A stretch of DNA of 64,000 bases, from NCBI GenBank assembly GCA_951799425.1, contig OX637410.1, positions 186,001 to 250,000 on the forward strand, written 5' to 3'. Made by a program: the position numbers and the translations under genes. Origin of the DNA: Ilex aquifolium (lineage: Eukaryota; Streptophyta; Magnoliopsida; Aquifoliales; Aquifoliaceae). Of this stretch, positions 10,221 through 21,459 are shown piece after piece. Position 1 is the stretch's first letter, and the number at the start of each line of letters is the position of its first letter. The notes under the pieces were generated by a model. The model was not told the DNA's origin, searched no databases, and worked only from the letters and a program-made list of their open reading frames with translations.

Positions 10221-11540
10221 TGTTAGATCATAAGTTTATACTTGGCTAATTTTGTAGAGTCCATTATAAATCTCAACATATTTCATGATCATGATATTAT
10301 AACGATTGAAGATCCGAAAGCGTCATTAAGCTATATCATTTGAACTCTGAATGCACTTTCAACCTTAGGACAAAGAAAATGACCTAGATATCCAAGAGGA
10401 TCCATTGGTTTAAAAGAAATAGGATGATTAGAGTTGAAATGGAATCGGGACTATTTAATGTATGACTCCTACGTGTTTTTCGACGAAAAGATTTTCTAAA
10501 CCCTTTTGTGTTTTGAAAACATAGTTTGTGCCATTAGTGGACCCTCTTGAGCAACACCTTTTAGTGCTCAAGAGGATAATTTTTTTAATTGGTTTTGGGA
10601 TTAAAAAACTAGTAGGAACTACACTATACTCGCTAGTCTTCGTTAGAGCGGTCTCTTTATGACTTAGTGAAAAGATGGGTAAAGGCTAAACAAAGGAGGA
10701 GCAGGAACCGCCCTTGAGGTCACTCGAACAGTCCAAAGGTCACTCGAGTGGTCTTCTCTTTCTAGGTCAGTTTGAAATTCATTTTTCATTCCTGAGACCA
10801 CTGCCCTATGGTCACCCTCCCACCGATCGAGTTATCGTTCTCAAATATGAGTTTTCTTATTGACTAAGATTGCCCTCATTCCAGACCTATGAATAGGAAA
10901 AGTCTTTCCTACAACTAAGGTAAGCCTTTAGCAAGCCCTTTGAAGAGAGAAACCAATCATAAACTGAAAGAGCTTCCACCACAACCCTAGATCCGTAAAC
11001 CCAAGGCTACCATCTAGAGATTCTACCCAGCCTCACTACTTGATGTTGAAGATCTTGATTGGTTGAAGACCAAACCAATTGGTGTGTGCATTCCTAGGAT
11101 AGTTGGTACGCCCAAGATTGCTCGAGGCCTAGAGGATACATGCCGAGGTGAATCAAAGTAAAGCTACACATAACATCGAAGACGGAGTTTCGGCAAAGAG
11201 GCTTATTGAAGGAAGGGAGCATCTAACTATGGAATTGGTTGAGGTATGAGGCTATATTTCTTATAAGCTGAATTTGGGGTAGTGGATTACATTTTGGTGA
11301 ACTGTGAATGTTCCCCGCGGTTTTTCCCGATGAGGGTTTCCGCGTCAATAAATCATTTGTGTCATTTATTGCTTTTCATATACACTTTTGATTTGATGAA
11401 AACGCACACACTATGTGTTTGATTGAATGAATGTTTGAATATCATAATCGTCCATAGTTGTGCATTCAAAGGGTTTAGGTCGTTGGGATTTGGAATCCCC
11501 ATGAGATTGAGTGTTTGCATGTTTTAATTGAAAAATTAAC
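10221..11540 (+). repeat. Candidate copia-like LTR
   Basis: Begins TGTTAGATC directly after a purine-rich tract. It contains a CCCCGCGGTTTTTCCCGATGAGGGTTTCCGCGT-type block at 11313-11344, which resembles the conserved polyadenylation region of plant copia LTRs. The 3' boundary is uncertain: an ATTAACA near 11535 is one possibility. I found no primer site or target duplication. Confidence 0.35.
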
Positions 11541-11813
11541 AAAATCAATCTTCATGGGTTCATGCGTTCTTGGTAGTGGAAAGGGGTTCTCATCATTAAT
11601 TATTAAATTCTTGGGCAAAGAGGTAATTGAGGTAGAATGAGGTAATTGAGGTAGAACGAGGTTTGTGATTGTAAGCATAAATTTTAAAACTCTATTCACT
11701 CTCGTTTATAGGTAGTGTGGTGCACTTCATGTGTATAATAGCGAGAGAACATCCACAATGTTTCTCCCCCTCCCGGAATGACATTCTTGAATCCCTAATA
11801 TGTTATTGTTCTT
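11541..11813 (+). other. No feature seen
   Basis: A short non-coding interval between the copia-like LTR candidate and the coding remnant at 11814. It contains a local duplication of GAGGTAATTGAGGTAGAA (11620-11658). Confidence 0.5.
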
Positions 11814-12335
11814 ATGAAGATTTCTCATTTTTGTTCGAATCTTTCTCAATTCTCTGATCGTCTTGATCCCCCTTCATTTTACATTCGTCATACCTATTTT
11901 CCTTCCATGGCTTCTGAAGGGACTTCTTCTGAACACGCCCTCCCTTTAGTGCGTGAGGTAAACCTTCAGAATGAAGACCAAGAGCTTTTCTTGGAGGAGG
12001 TTTCGACAGAATAACCTACGAAACATGAGTTTTATGCCAAAGAAGTCTGAAGTGGTCTTATTGAGAAGGACTTTGAGAGAATTAGGACTCAGTTCACCAT
12101 TCCTGAATCCATTCGTCTGAGAATTCCTACAAAGGATGAGAGGGACTATGATTCCCTCGAAGGTGAGGTTTGTTTTTATGAAGTTGCCCTGATCTCAGGG
12201 TTGAGGTTCCTATCCACCATTTTCATTCGTAACTTCCTATTTTTTTCTCAATATTGCCCCTACTCAGCTTACCCCCAACAGTTCAAGGATCTTGATAGGG
12301 CTAGGCGTTCTTTGGGCTTCTACCCTACGTACTGG
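11814..12335 (+). pseudogene. Fragment resembling the plant putative gypsy-type transposon protein (PF04195-like)
   Basis: An ORF at 11814-12014 includes MASEGTSSEHALPLVREVN. Beyond its TAA, shifted frames read FTIPESIRLRIPTKDERDYDSLEG, FYEVALISGLRFL and FIRNFLFFSQYCP. An 'N-terminal SxxLRIPxxDE ... F-Y-E-x-A-L-x-x-G-L-R-F-P' pattern is the hallmark of PF04195-like proteins found in plant retroelement debris. At least one stop and a frameshift break it, and it ends abruptly near 12335. Family assignment is from memory of the pattern, not a search. Confidence 0.5.
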
Positions 12336-13508
12336 CATTCATTTTTTTCAGCATCCTTTTTTCCATAGCTCCTTTTTTTTTTTCAAAAGTAACATAGATA
12401 ATTATTTTCAAATAAACAAAATTTCACCTCTTTTTTCAGCATCTCTCAGACCAAAATCAAAACATTTACATAAACAATATAATTCAATCTCGGGATAACT
12501 AAGACAAGAAAAATCATATTATATTTTTTAAGAAAAATCATATATATGCTTGGCTTGGGCATTCAATTCAAAAAGGTTCAATCAGAGCTTCTAGGTATAA
12601 TTGTTTTTCAAGGAATAGGACTAAGACTCAAATAATCTCAAAGATAGCCTAAAATCATATCTCAAGAGTTCTGGGTAACACACTCCCTATGCAAATAATT
12701 CAAACTCAAGTAATCATTCACATTATTAGCATTGACCAAAACAAATATACTGAGACTATTCAAGGATCATAGCTAAATGAAATTATTCTTATCGAGTAAA
12801 TGTCAATATCACTCCAAAAAGAATTGGCTCAAAACTCACAAGGGACATAACAATCTCCACTTATTTGTATCAAGTTTCAAGGTAAGAAATCTTTTCCTAA
12901 TTACTAATTCAAGCATAGTCACACGTGTACTGATATTTTTAAGTTTCAATTGGGAATGCAATCTATGATACTAAAATATAATCTAAAATTCTATAAAAGA
13001 CTAAAATATTTACAAATTCAAGTTCACATCACATATATCCTAACTTAATTATTACGTTATATGCACATAATTCAAAGTAATCAATAAATTAATTTACAAA
13101 AAAATTAAACTATTAAATAAAATAAAAATTCAAACAAAATAGAAATTGACACAACACTCAACACACCCACACCCCAACCTAAATTTAACATTGTCCTCAA
13201 TGTAAAAATAAATACCATACTGCTCAATAAAAATAATGAACAAAGATCAAAGGTTTAAGAATACATGCGGTCGCAAAAACTCTAAAACCTAAAAATAAAA
13301 GACTCAACAAAAAAGAAAAGAGTAAATCGAAACAAACATAAAAAAAATAAAATAAAAATTAGAAAAAAAAATATAGCTACTAATGTACAACTAATGTCAA
13401 GACAATCAATCCAACTTCAATTCAGATTTGAATGTTCAACAATTCAATTTTAATTGCTTAAAATTGTGGTGTCGCAATAATTCCTCCAATCCTGTTCTGC
13501 ACTTTCAT
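12336..13508 (-). mobile_element. Antisense Athila-like 3' non-coding region (left part of an old host element)
   Basis: Read on the minus strand, 13205-13165 gives CATTGAGGACAATGTTAAAT followed by a G-rich block, the landmark seen in sense at 23656 and 33741. Further on, minus-strand 12690-12610 (TGATTTTAGGCTATCTTTGAG) aligns with sense 34306-34340 of Athila B. So this is a non-coding 3' portion of an Athila-like element in antisense, and the site into which Athila B inserted (flank TTCAT at 13504-13508). Bases 12883-13508 are repeated at 40931-41558. Confidence 0.65.
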
Positions 13509-13752
13509 TGTTGAGGGCTCAATATTTCATTATTCTATAGCTTAACATATTCGCTTTTGGCTTGCTAACAAACAAACTTGCTTCACTTAGTGCATTTTGT
13601 GTTTTATGCTTTGATTTCTGTATTTGCAGATAGTTTAGGTGTAAAGGTGGAGATTAAGCATTGATACGATGGTAAAGGACGAGTTGGGATTAAGTTTGCT
13701 CGTGAAAAGATGAAGTCAAGAGCCTTGGAATTCATTTTGGAAGAAAAGAGAA

Positions 13753-14132
13753 GTTCTATTGATAGGTGTTATACCGTTAAGAAGGAAGAAAAATGAATGT
13801 TCTACCGGTAGTAAGTCAATTCTACCGGTAGCTTGAGCTACAGAAGAATAGTGCAGAAGTTCTACCGGTAGTTTGTACATGTTCTACTGGTAGAAGAATT
13901 TATAGAAGTTTACACCTTTTTTATCAGAGAAGTTCTACCGGTAGTTAGTGCATGTTTTAACGGTAGAAAAACTTACAGTACTTTCTTAGGGGAAGTCCTA
14001 CCGGTAACTAAAGGATGTTCTACAAGTAGGAAAAGCCACAGAAGATTCAGGGATTTTATCATAGCAAAGTTCTACCTGTAGGTTTCACTGTTCTACCAGT
14101 AGGTTGTGCTACAAAAGGAGTTACTATCGGTA
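13753..14132 (+). repeat. CTACCGGTAG palindrome array in a family B LTR
   Basis: About 13 perfect or decayed copies of TTCTACCGGTAG, often in pairs about 30 bp apart, upstream of the TATA-like box. The same array occurs at 41800-42182. Confidence 0.93.
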
Positions 14133-14640
14133 GGTAAAGACAGATTTTCACGAGAAGCTCAATTAAAGATTAGATTTTGCCAAATCTTTTGGGGATTTTC
14201 AACCAATCAGAGAAGGAGATAATTTTGGGATGGATTTATGTCAAATATCTAAAGATTCTTCTTCCAACCAGGATAAATAGAAGGCCATATGAGGAATACA
14301 AAAATTATGTTTTGGAGTCTTCTTTAGTTTTTCTCTACTTTTCTACGTTTAGAGAGTGTTAGGGTTATTTTTAGAGCTTTGTTGTTATTCTTTCTTTTAT
14401 GTTCTATTCTTTCAGTTGTTCTAACAATCTTACATTCGTTTGTCTTCAATATTTAAAGCTTTGTTATTTCAATTTAGTTTTCCATTCAATTATGTTCTTT
14501 TTAATTTCTTGCGTTATTTACATTACCATGAGTTAGTAGTTCTCCTTTGGATAATCTGAAGAAGGAGTCCTAAACTTTGAAATAGGATTATGCTCTAAAC
14601 TCATTTATGTGATTGTTGAATGAATTATGCTTTCAAAAAC

Positions 14641-17131
14641 TGTAACGCCCCAAATACCCCCTTGGACGACATTACATACTAACAACCATTTACACCATGA
14701 GAGCACTAATAAAATCCATAAATAACCGGGGGTCCTTAATTTAACAAAATTCGGGCAGAGTCTCCTTTGTTCGGGGAGCTCTACCCAAAATACAACCTGT
14801 GCAATTATACTACATCGACCACACCGGGTCCATTTATCCATAAAATATTTACAACATTATCCCAAAAGATTTTCATTCACCGTATGTAATACCCACAATA
14901 ACATTCCAAAAGAATAAGCCAAGCCATGACCACAATATCAAAAGAATATGCCATCTTTGGTCTTTACATTCCCCAAAAAAAAATTAACTATTATAGCGCA
15001 GCGAAAATTACAAAAGGAATCTAGACTACACAGTGTTTCAAAAGAATATTATAGTCTAGAACAAAAGTAAACGACATCTCTAGATGTCCCACTCGGGATC
15101 CAAGTATCCCTCTAGTGAAGCCTCTCCATGGCCCGGCTCGTTAGCACCGAGCTCATCCTCTGGCACAAAATCTAAAAAATGTTCAACTGTAGGGGGTGAG
15201 CACGAAGCTCTGTAGAAAAATCCTCCCAAACCCAAATAAGGTTTAGAAAAGTATATAAAACGGTCGGTCTCATTTTACAAATAACATATATAACATTTGA
15301 AGTAAAACGAGGACATTTAAACAGATCTCAAGTTTAGATAACAACAGTAATTGAAATGGATAAATAAACACAATATACCATTGGTAATCCATTCTACCAT
15401 AAACCGTTTCCAACAAGTTCTCGCGGAATCCCATACTTCCCGAAACTCTTGTCGAAACCATTTTTGGTACAATGCACGATAACCCACACTGTATGTCCGA
15501 CGCAACCCACGTTACTAATCCATGATCATTAGTGATAGGAAAAGTTCATACCCACACGGCGTACAAAGGCGTCTACCCACTCCATGTGGTAGGAAAAGTT
15601 CATACCCGCGTGGCATACAAAGACGTCTACCCACTACATGATACCCGGTCAATAGTAATCCATGTTTGTATCGTACAACCACGCAAGAGATAAAATACCA
15701 ACAAATATCTCACATAACCAACAATACCATAAACCCCCAAATTTTCAAGCAAATTCCATAAAATCCACAAATCCATCATGAGACAATTTCAAATAAACAA
15801 TGAAGAAAAATACAAGAGATCATGCACAATAGCATTTCAATATTCGACACAAAGCACTATAGTTTTCAAAGCCAAATTTGAGTGAAGATAGAGAGAGAAA
15901 TGCATGTTTCTCACAAACTAAGGTTTTTATGGCTCTCCACCCATAACTTTTCTCAACACATAATAAAGTTTGCAATAATACCAAGAGACAAGGAACCCAT
16001 AGAAAATAGATATGATTAGAAGTCAAAATCATACATATATAATAACCCTAGCCTCAATGTAAGTGAATGGAAGGAAACTCCTACCTTGAATCCTTAGTTT
16101 GTATGAAGAACTTGAGCTTTGATCTTGAATCTACTCTTAAATCTCTTGTTTTTCCCTTCATTTCTTCCTCTCTAATGCTCTCTAGGGTTCCAAGAGGGGT
16201 GGGGGTGTGAGTGGAGTGAAAGAAATGAGGGCAAATGGAGTGAAAATGGGGTTTTAAACACAGCTGCCCCGAATTTCACTGTTCATGGGCTGTTTTGATT
16301 TTCTCCAAAATTACGGTTTTGCCACTAAAATCTCAAATTTGATCCATATGACTACCCTAAGGTTTTTCGACGTTCCGGATTCATTTTTAATGTTATTTTA
16401 ACCTAAAAAAATTTATTTTATGATTTATCTCAAAACTAAAGTCAACGTACACCCGAAACACTAAAGTTTCTATTTTACCCATCCGAACCGGCTATTAATG
16501 AAGTTTTGCGATGTTTGCAAATAAAAGATGATAAATGGTGCTTCTTAAAGCCTTTTATACTTATTTGAAGCCTAAATGTACTCATTATTCTTATATTTTG
16601 ATTTAGGATGCAAATGGAGACATTAAATGCAAAACGAAGCTAATTGGACTATTTCGACATCGCTTCGTTATCTGGGCATAACTCTCTCATCCGAGCTCCG
16701 ATTGAGATGATTAAAGATGATATGGAATTCTAAGAAAGAGCTCTACAACTTTAATGTTTTGAGTTTTGAGAGATATTGACTGCATCAAGGTCAAAATCGT
16801 GCTTGAAGTTGCAGCCAGTGCACTGTTCATAGCCTGTTTCATCCCTTTTTCATTTCCAATCCATTCCTAAGCCAACCAAATCCATCCCATACATGTTTAA
16901 CATGGTTTTCCACCTAAAAATTGATACCTAAAAGTTCTATTACACCCCATTTCATACATCTACAAATCAAAACCAAGTTCCAACTACTATTTACCCTATT
17001 TTCACAATACAAACATTTTTTTTTTCTACGTTTACAATCTACCTAGTCCATGCATGCATCCTTACACATATTACATTTCAAGGAAATTATGAATTGCTCG
17101 CTATATACATATAAAAGTGTGGGGGTTTACA
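14641..17131 (-). mobile_element. Family A solo LTR (antisense), TSD AAAAC
   Basis: Starts TGTAACGCCCC and ends GGGGGTTTACA: a family A LTR in antisense, 2,491 bp. It is flanked by AAAAC at 14636-14640 and 17132-17136. The uninterrupted version of the target is present at about 42726-42750 (TTTCAAAAACCTAATTGG), so both boundaries are certain. No internal region is present, so it is a solo LTR. It lacks the GTACCGGTAC module. A 65-bp tandem duplication lies at 15530-15650. Confidence 0.96.
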
Positions 17132-17598
17132 AAAACCTAATTGGTTCGCATACTTCCCGATTACCTGTATACAATTGGCTTTGGTATAGATAGTTAGTGG
17201 TGTTTTCTGCAACCTTGAGGATATTGATTCTTTCATCATCAATTATTTTCAAGTTGTTACTTTTGATTCTCTCCAAATATTTTAGTTGAAAATCAATCGT
17301 CTGGTTTGAATACGAGAGCAAATGAGTTATAGATTTATAGTAGAAATTCTTGTTCGTAGGTGGGATGAATTCTGAAGATTATATAGTCTTTCCAATTGTT
17401 GAATTTTATTTTCATTAGTAGTTAATTTTCAACTCTCAAACTTCAAAGAATTTTTCCGTTTTATTTTTCATTACCTTGGATTCTAAATCTATCCCTAAGA
17501 AGACGACCTTAGACTTTTGTTCGAGTTACTACACGATACTTTTCTCTTATGCTTGGGAGCACTCATGAAAATAAAACCCTTTCGAGGGCAAGCATTTT

Positions 17599-17616
17599 TG
17601 GCGCCATTGTCGATGA
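17599..17616 (+). promoter_or_regulatory. Athila B primer binding site, Asp-tRNA type
   Basis: TGGCGCCATTGTCGATGA, a slightly decayed form of the TGGCGCCGTTGCCGGGGA site used by Athila-like elements, four bases after the LTR end. Confidence 0.85.
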
Positions 17617-17820
17617 AAGTTAACGATAATCTAAGGCGATATACAGGTATTCTGGTAGGTCTTGTGATTTTCATCACGAGCCTAGGTGCATATCTCTGTT
17701 GCAATTTATTTCTTGCTTTCTTATAATTTTAATTATTAGGTTTAGTATATTTTCATGTGTGGTGGAGACCAAGCAGACCGACTTGTTAGACTTAGATAGG
17801 ATTTACCACCAATTTTAGGT

Positions 17821-18208
17821 ATGGCTGCTCATAATAACAACAAAGACAATATCCCACCCAGTATTTTGCCAGCAGAAGGTAATGTTGACAATAATCCGGA
17901 TATAGTTTCACCTGGTTGGACTATAAACGGTTATCTTCAACCTACCCGCTCATCCACACTGTCGTGCATTGTACTTCTGGTGCAAGCACACCAATTTATT
18001 GTTAAACCAGGGATGCTCCAAATGCTCTCTCAATTCCATGAAATGGCAAGTGAAAATTGCTATCTCCATCTCAAGGAATTCGAGGAAATAGTTAGTACAC
18101 TGCTAGAATTGAATGTACGAGAAGAAATGGCTAGAATGAACCTCTTCCCTTTCTTACTCAAAGATAAAGCAAAAACTTGGCTAAATTCCTTGAAGCCACA
18201 GACAATCT
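17821..18208 (+). pseudogene. gag: Athila B gag, first part
   Basis: An ATG frame begins MAAHNNNKDNIPPSILPAEG and runs through HLKEFEEIVSTLLELNVREE and LFPFLLKDKAKTWLNSLKPQ, the hydrophobic capsid core of Athila-type Gag. It follows the primer site and a 200-bp leader. At 18209 it is cut by insertion of the Athila A element; the last codons of the apparent ORF are LTR sequence. It resumes at 27308 after the target duplication AATCT. Compared with family members, the amino-terminal part is short. Confidence 0.88.
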
Positions 18209-20043
18209 TAATGAGCATGTAATATTGCATATTTAACGGCCTTATTACATGCATTTTAACTCAACTTTGCATTTAATTAGTTAGAGTTCGTCGAAGTTGT
18301 GAATAATGTGAAAATTTTGATGTTGCAGGTAATAATAGAGTAATTGATGGCTTTCGGAACCCTGCAACTAAGTATGGATGAGTGGTGAATATATGGACAC
18401 ATTACATGAGGATTTGGAGGCTTAAAAGTGAAAGAAATCAAGGAGGTATCGGTGCTTGGTAACATAGGTATCGGCATCCACACCATTTGGTAGCAGTACC
18501 TCTGTATTCTCCATTTTTGACCATGATCCACTTAGAATCTAAAAAAGTGAAAAACATTAAAGTTGTAGATCTGGATGTCCTCTATATTGTGTCAAAATTT
18601 CAGGTCAATCGGACAATTGGATCAAAAGTTATGACAAATTTACGAAAACTGATCCTAAGCTTGCATCCCCCTTAAGACCTTCCGGAAGGTTTTGCTTCGA
18701 CCTTTCAGAAGGTTTGCACACTGGAAAAAACTTTCTGGAAGGTTTGGCCCAGAAACGCCAGACACCTGCAACTTAAGCTCCACTTGCTTGGGGGTCCCAT
18801 CTATGATTCTCCCCCACATCCCCTGACATATTCTACATATATACATTCCTACCTACACCCTAAAGTCAACATTGGAAGATGGAGGATGGGAAATGAGGAG
18901 AGAGAAGGAAGGAGGCATGGTTGGTGCAAGCTATGCTTGTCCTAGCCTGTCCAATGCATCACCTCACCTCCCATTGATGGGAGGCCTGCATACACAGGCT
19001 AGGAGAGCCTCATGGATGAAAAATGTAGGGCTACATCATTTATTCAGCTCCACACAAGATTTTGAAAGGGGGAGGCTACCTAAGCTTAGGAGTAGTATAG
19101 AGAGAGAAGCTCCCAAGGAAGAAGATGAAGTTCTAGAGAGAGAAAGTTATGTTTTTGCATTTTCTTCTCCATTTCAGTTATAGTAAGCTTTAAATCACTT
19201 ATAATCTTTATTTCTTGTACTTTAATCTCCTTTATTTCAAGCGTATTCAAGTTTAACTATATTTTCTAGCATTTCAAGTTTTACATTTGGGTATTTGCCT
19301 TCAATATTTGTATTTTTACTATGAATGCCATTTCTCTTGTAGTTTAACTATTTTCTTGCATTAATACAAGCTCCATGTTTCATTTCTTCACCATGTCTCT
19401 TTATATTATGAATGTTTTTGCTTTAACTATGGATATCTAAGTTTTTAGTTGGCTAATCCAAGGGAGATTTCCTCTTGGGTATGCTAAATCAACTCTCCTC
19501 CATTCTTCCTCGTAGTGTAAAGTGCTTGGTTTGACTAGGTTGAGTGCGGACGTGGTTGTGAGCTCTTGATACACCGTAGACTTGTCATAGGGTATGCTTG
19601 AGCCTACACCTCCACATTAGTCCCTCACTTCCTACGAATTAATCAAGCACCGAGGCACCATTAGTAGAATGTTTTGAGTTGATTTGGAATTCCCATTGGA
19701 ATGACCTCTTCGAATTAGCCAACCTTATTTTCTTGCATTTTTACCAAAATACAACTCACCAAAACAAAATTCACAAGATTTTCCAGTTTTCATTTCTTTC
19801 ACAAATCACCCTTCAAAACATTCGACCTTTCCTTCCCTGAGGAGACGACCTTGGAATACCCATTCCAAGTAAAACACGACATCAAAAGTCTCTCTATGCT
19901 TGGGGAGCACTTTTGCACACAGACACACACGTTTTTCCCATTTCTAACATTGAACCCGAGGGAGAGTGACACTCACCTACACACATAAGCCGTATACACA
20001 TTGAGGGTTCGTGTTCGGAGATTAGGGTAAACAGAATCAAGCA
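18209..20043 (+). repeat. 5' LTR of Athila A (1,835 bp)
   Basis: Begins TAATGAGCATG (TGATGAGCAC in the 3' LTR) and ends GAATCAAGCA. It differs from the 3' LTR by roughly 3-5% by eye, plus indels. It carries a CCTTCCGGAAGG array at 18678-18746 and a TATA-like CATATATACA near 18835. The 103-codon ORF at 18872-19183 recurs in the 3' LTR only because the LTRs are copies. Confidence 0.94.
18678..18746 (+). repeat. CCTTCCGGAAGG palindrome array, Athila A 5' LTR
   Basis: Three copies of ACCTTCCGGAAGGTT, one perfect and two decayed, about 100-150 bp upstream of a TATA-like box. The 3' LTR has four (25858-25952). Confidence 0.9.
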
Positions 20044-20048
20044 TTTTT

Positions 20049-20066
20049 TGTGCCGTTGCCGGGGAA
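20049..20066 (+). promoter_or_regulatory. Athila A primer binding site, Asp-tRNA type
   Basis: TGTGCCGTTGCCGGGGAA, close to the Asp-tRNA-complementary site of Athila-like elements, five bases after the LTR end. Confidence 0.85.
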
Positions 20067-20172
20067 GGCAAAATGTCAATTTTCGAAGGTGATTTTGGGC
20101 AGCATAGTAAGTCTCGTGATTTTGATCATGGGCCAAGGTATGTCATCTTGATTGTAAATAGTTTGTTTTAGT

Positions 20173-20797
20173 TTGTGTTATTTTCCTAATTTTTATGATA
20201 ATGTGTCAAATGCCCCAAATTTTGTAAATGTGTGTGAGATTTGTGATGAGTATAAGCACATCACTAGTGAGTGCCCATTAAATTATACGGTTCAAGACTT
20301 TGCATGTGAAGGATCAATTTTAATATTGGCCCTCGAAAATTTTTACCCCAACCATTATGTTGCAACGATTTATCCTAGTTATGGTTGGGAGAACGAACCT
20401 TATAATTTTTCATCTGATCTCACACCACCGAATGAATTTTGCCACTATCCAACATATGAGGACTCAACCGAACAAGAATTGGAAAATACTCTTTGCGAGT
20501 TTATGCTATACCAAATGGAAGTCAATGCCTAAGTTGCCCAAAAATTTTATGAAATTAGAGATGACCTTATTGCATTGACTAATGTTATATTTACTAACTG
20601 TGAATAACAACATCTTGAGCATAGTCAATATATTGATGATGATCATTTCTATGGAATGCAAATTGGTGTTGAATCTCCCACCACTCTTGATTGTGAAAAA
20701 TTTAATGAAAATATTATCTCACATGAGGCTAATAAGCCCAAGGTCAATTTGTCATAAAAGAGTGGTGTTGAGGTTTACAATTTTCAACTTGGGGAGG
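20173..20797 (+). pseudogene. gag: Athila A gag remnant with CCHC knuckle
   Basis: The ORF 20173-20532 contains CEICDEYKHITSECP, a C-x2-C-x4-H-x4-C zinc knuckle of nucleocapsid type. It is followed by an acidic, Tyr/Phe-rich tail (PSYGWENEPYNFSSDLTPPN). The frame continues past TAA at 20530 with readable sequence (FYEIRDDLIALTN, MQIGVESPTTLDCEKF) and further stops near 20606 and 20755. It is then cut by the family A solo LTR at 20798. The capsid part before the knuckle is missing. This looks like the tail of an Athila gag fused by deletion to 3' sequence. Confidence 0.65.
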
Positions 20798-21311
20798 TGT
20801 AACACCCCGAATTTTCTTTTATATATATTGATAGAGATATATATATAGTAAATAATATTTGTAAAGATGTAGATATATGTAGTGACATAAGAATAAACCG
20901 TAGGAATAAATGCTATGGAGACAATTTGATTGGGAAGTTACGTGTCGAAGATGTTTAAACTTGGAAAGGGTGATTAGACAAGTTTCTAAAAGTTTGTAGG
21001 TCAAAATAATGATTCCATTGAATTCGGAAGGTCGAAAAACATTGAGAGTGGTAATATGGATGTATTGGAAGTTAGGAAGTGTCTCGGAGTTAAAATACAC
21101 TTTAGCGAGAATTTGGATAAAAATGGGTATTGAACACTACTTAGTGTTTTGGCCATAACTTTTTATCCTTAAGTCCAATTGATCTGAAATTTCTACAGTA
21201 GATAGTAGAAATCTAGGGCTACAAAAGTATGTCTCATGAAAATTTTCCAATTCGACCTCTAAATGGGTCAAAACTGCATTGGAAGTTGAAACAAAAATCT
21301 GGAAGTCAAAT

Positions 21312-21400
21312 CGTACCGGTACGCAGAACTCCAGAAGCTGGATCGTACCGGTACGCGTACCGGTACGCAGGACTCCAGTAGCTCAACCGTACCGGTACGC
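21312..21400 (+). repeat. CGTACCGGTACG palindrome array
   Basis: Four perfect 12-bp palindromes, two of them overlapping, separated by CAGAACTCCAGAAGCTGGAT-like spacers, 50-140 bp upstream of the TATA box at 21452. Confidence 0.95.
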
Positions 21401-21451
21401 CCGATAAATCCCAGCCCGATCCGACTTCGGGTCTTTCTCCATTTCTTTCAC

Positions 21452-21459
21452 TATAAATA
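21452..21459 (+). promoter_or_regulatory. TATA box of a family A LTR promoter
   Basis: TATAAATA in a CACTATAAATACATCCC setting, followed by CT-rich sequence typical of a plant pol II start region. Likely the LTR promoter core. Confidence 0.7.

Larger units (their letters stand above)
13509..17594 (+). repeat. 5' LTR of Athila B (family B), interrupted
   Basis: Begins TGTTGAGGGCTCAATATTTC and ends GAGGGCAAGCA just before the primer site. Without the inserted solo LTR it is about 1,590 bp, and it aligns end to end with 41559-43198 at roughly 90% by eye. It has a CTACCGGTAG array at 13753-14132 and a TATA-like GATAAATAG at 14272-14280, about 140 bp downstream of the array. Confidence 0.9.

Noticed and set aside
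18872-19183. 103-codon ORF in the Athila A 5' LTR, recurring at 26077-26355
   Set aside because: The recurrence follows from LTR identity. It has no recognisable domain, and its length differs between the LTRs through a stop change.
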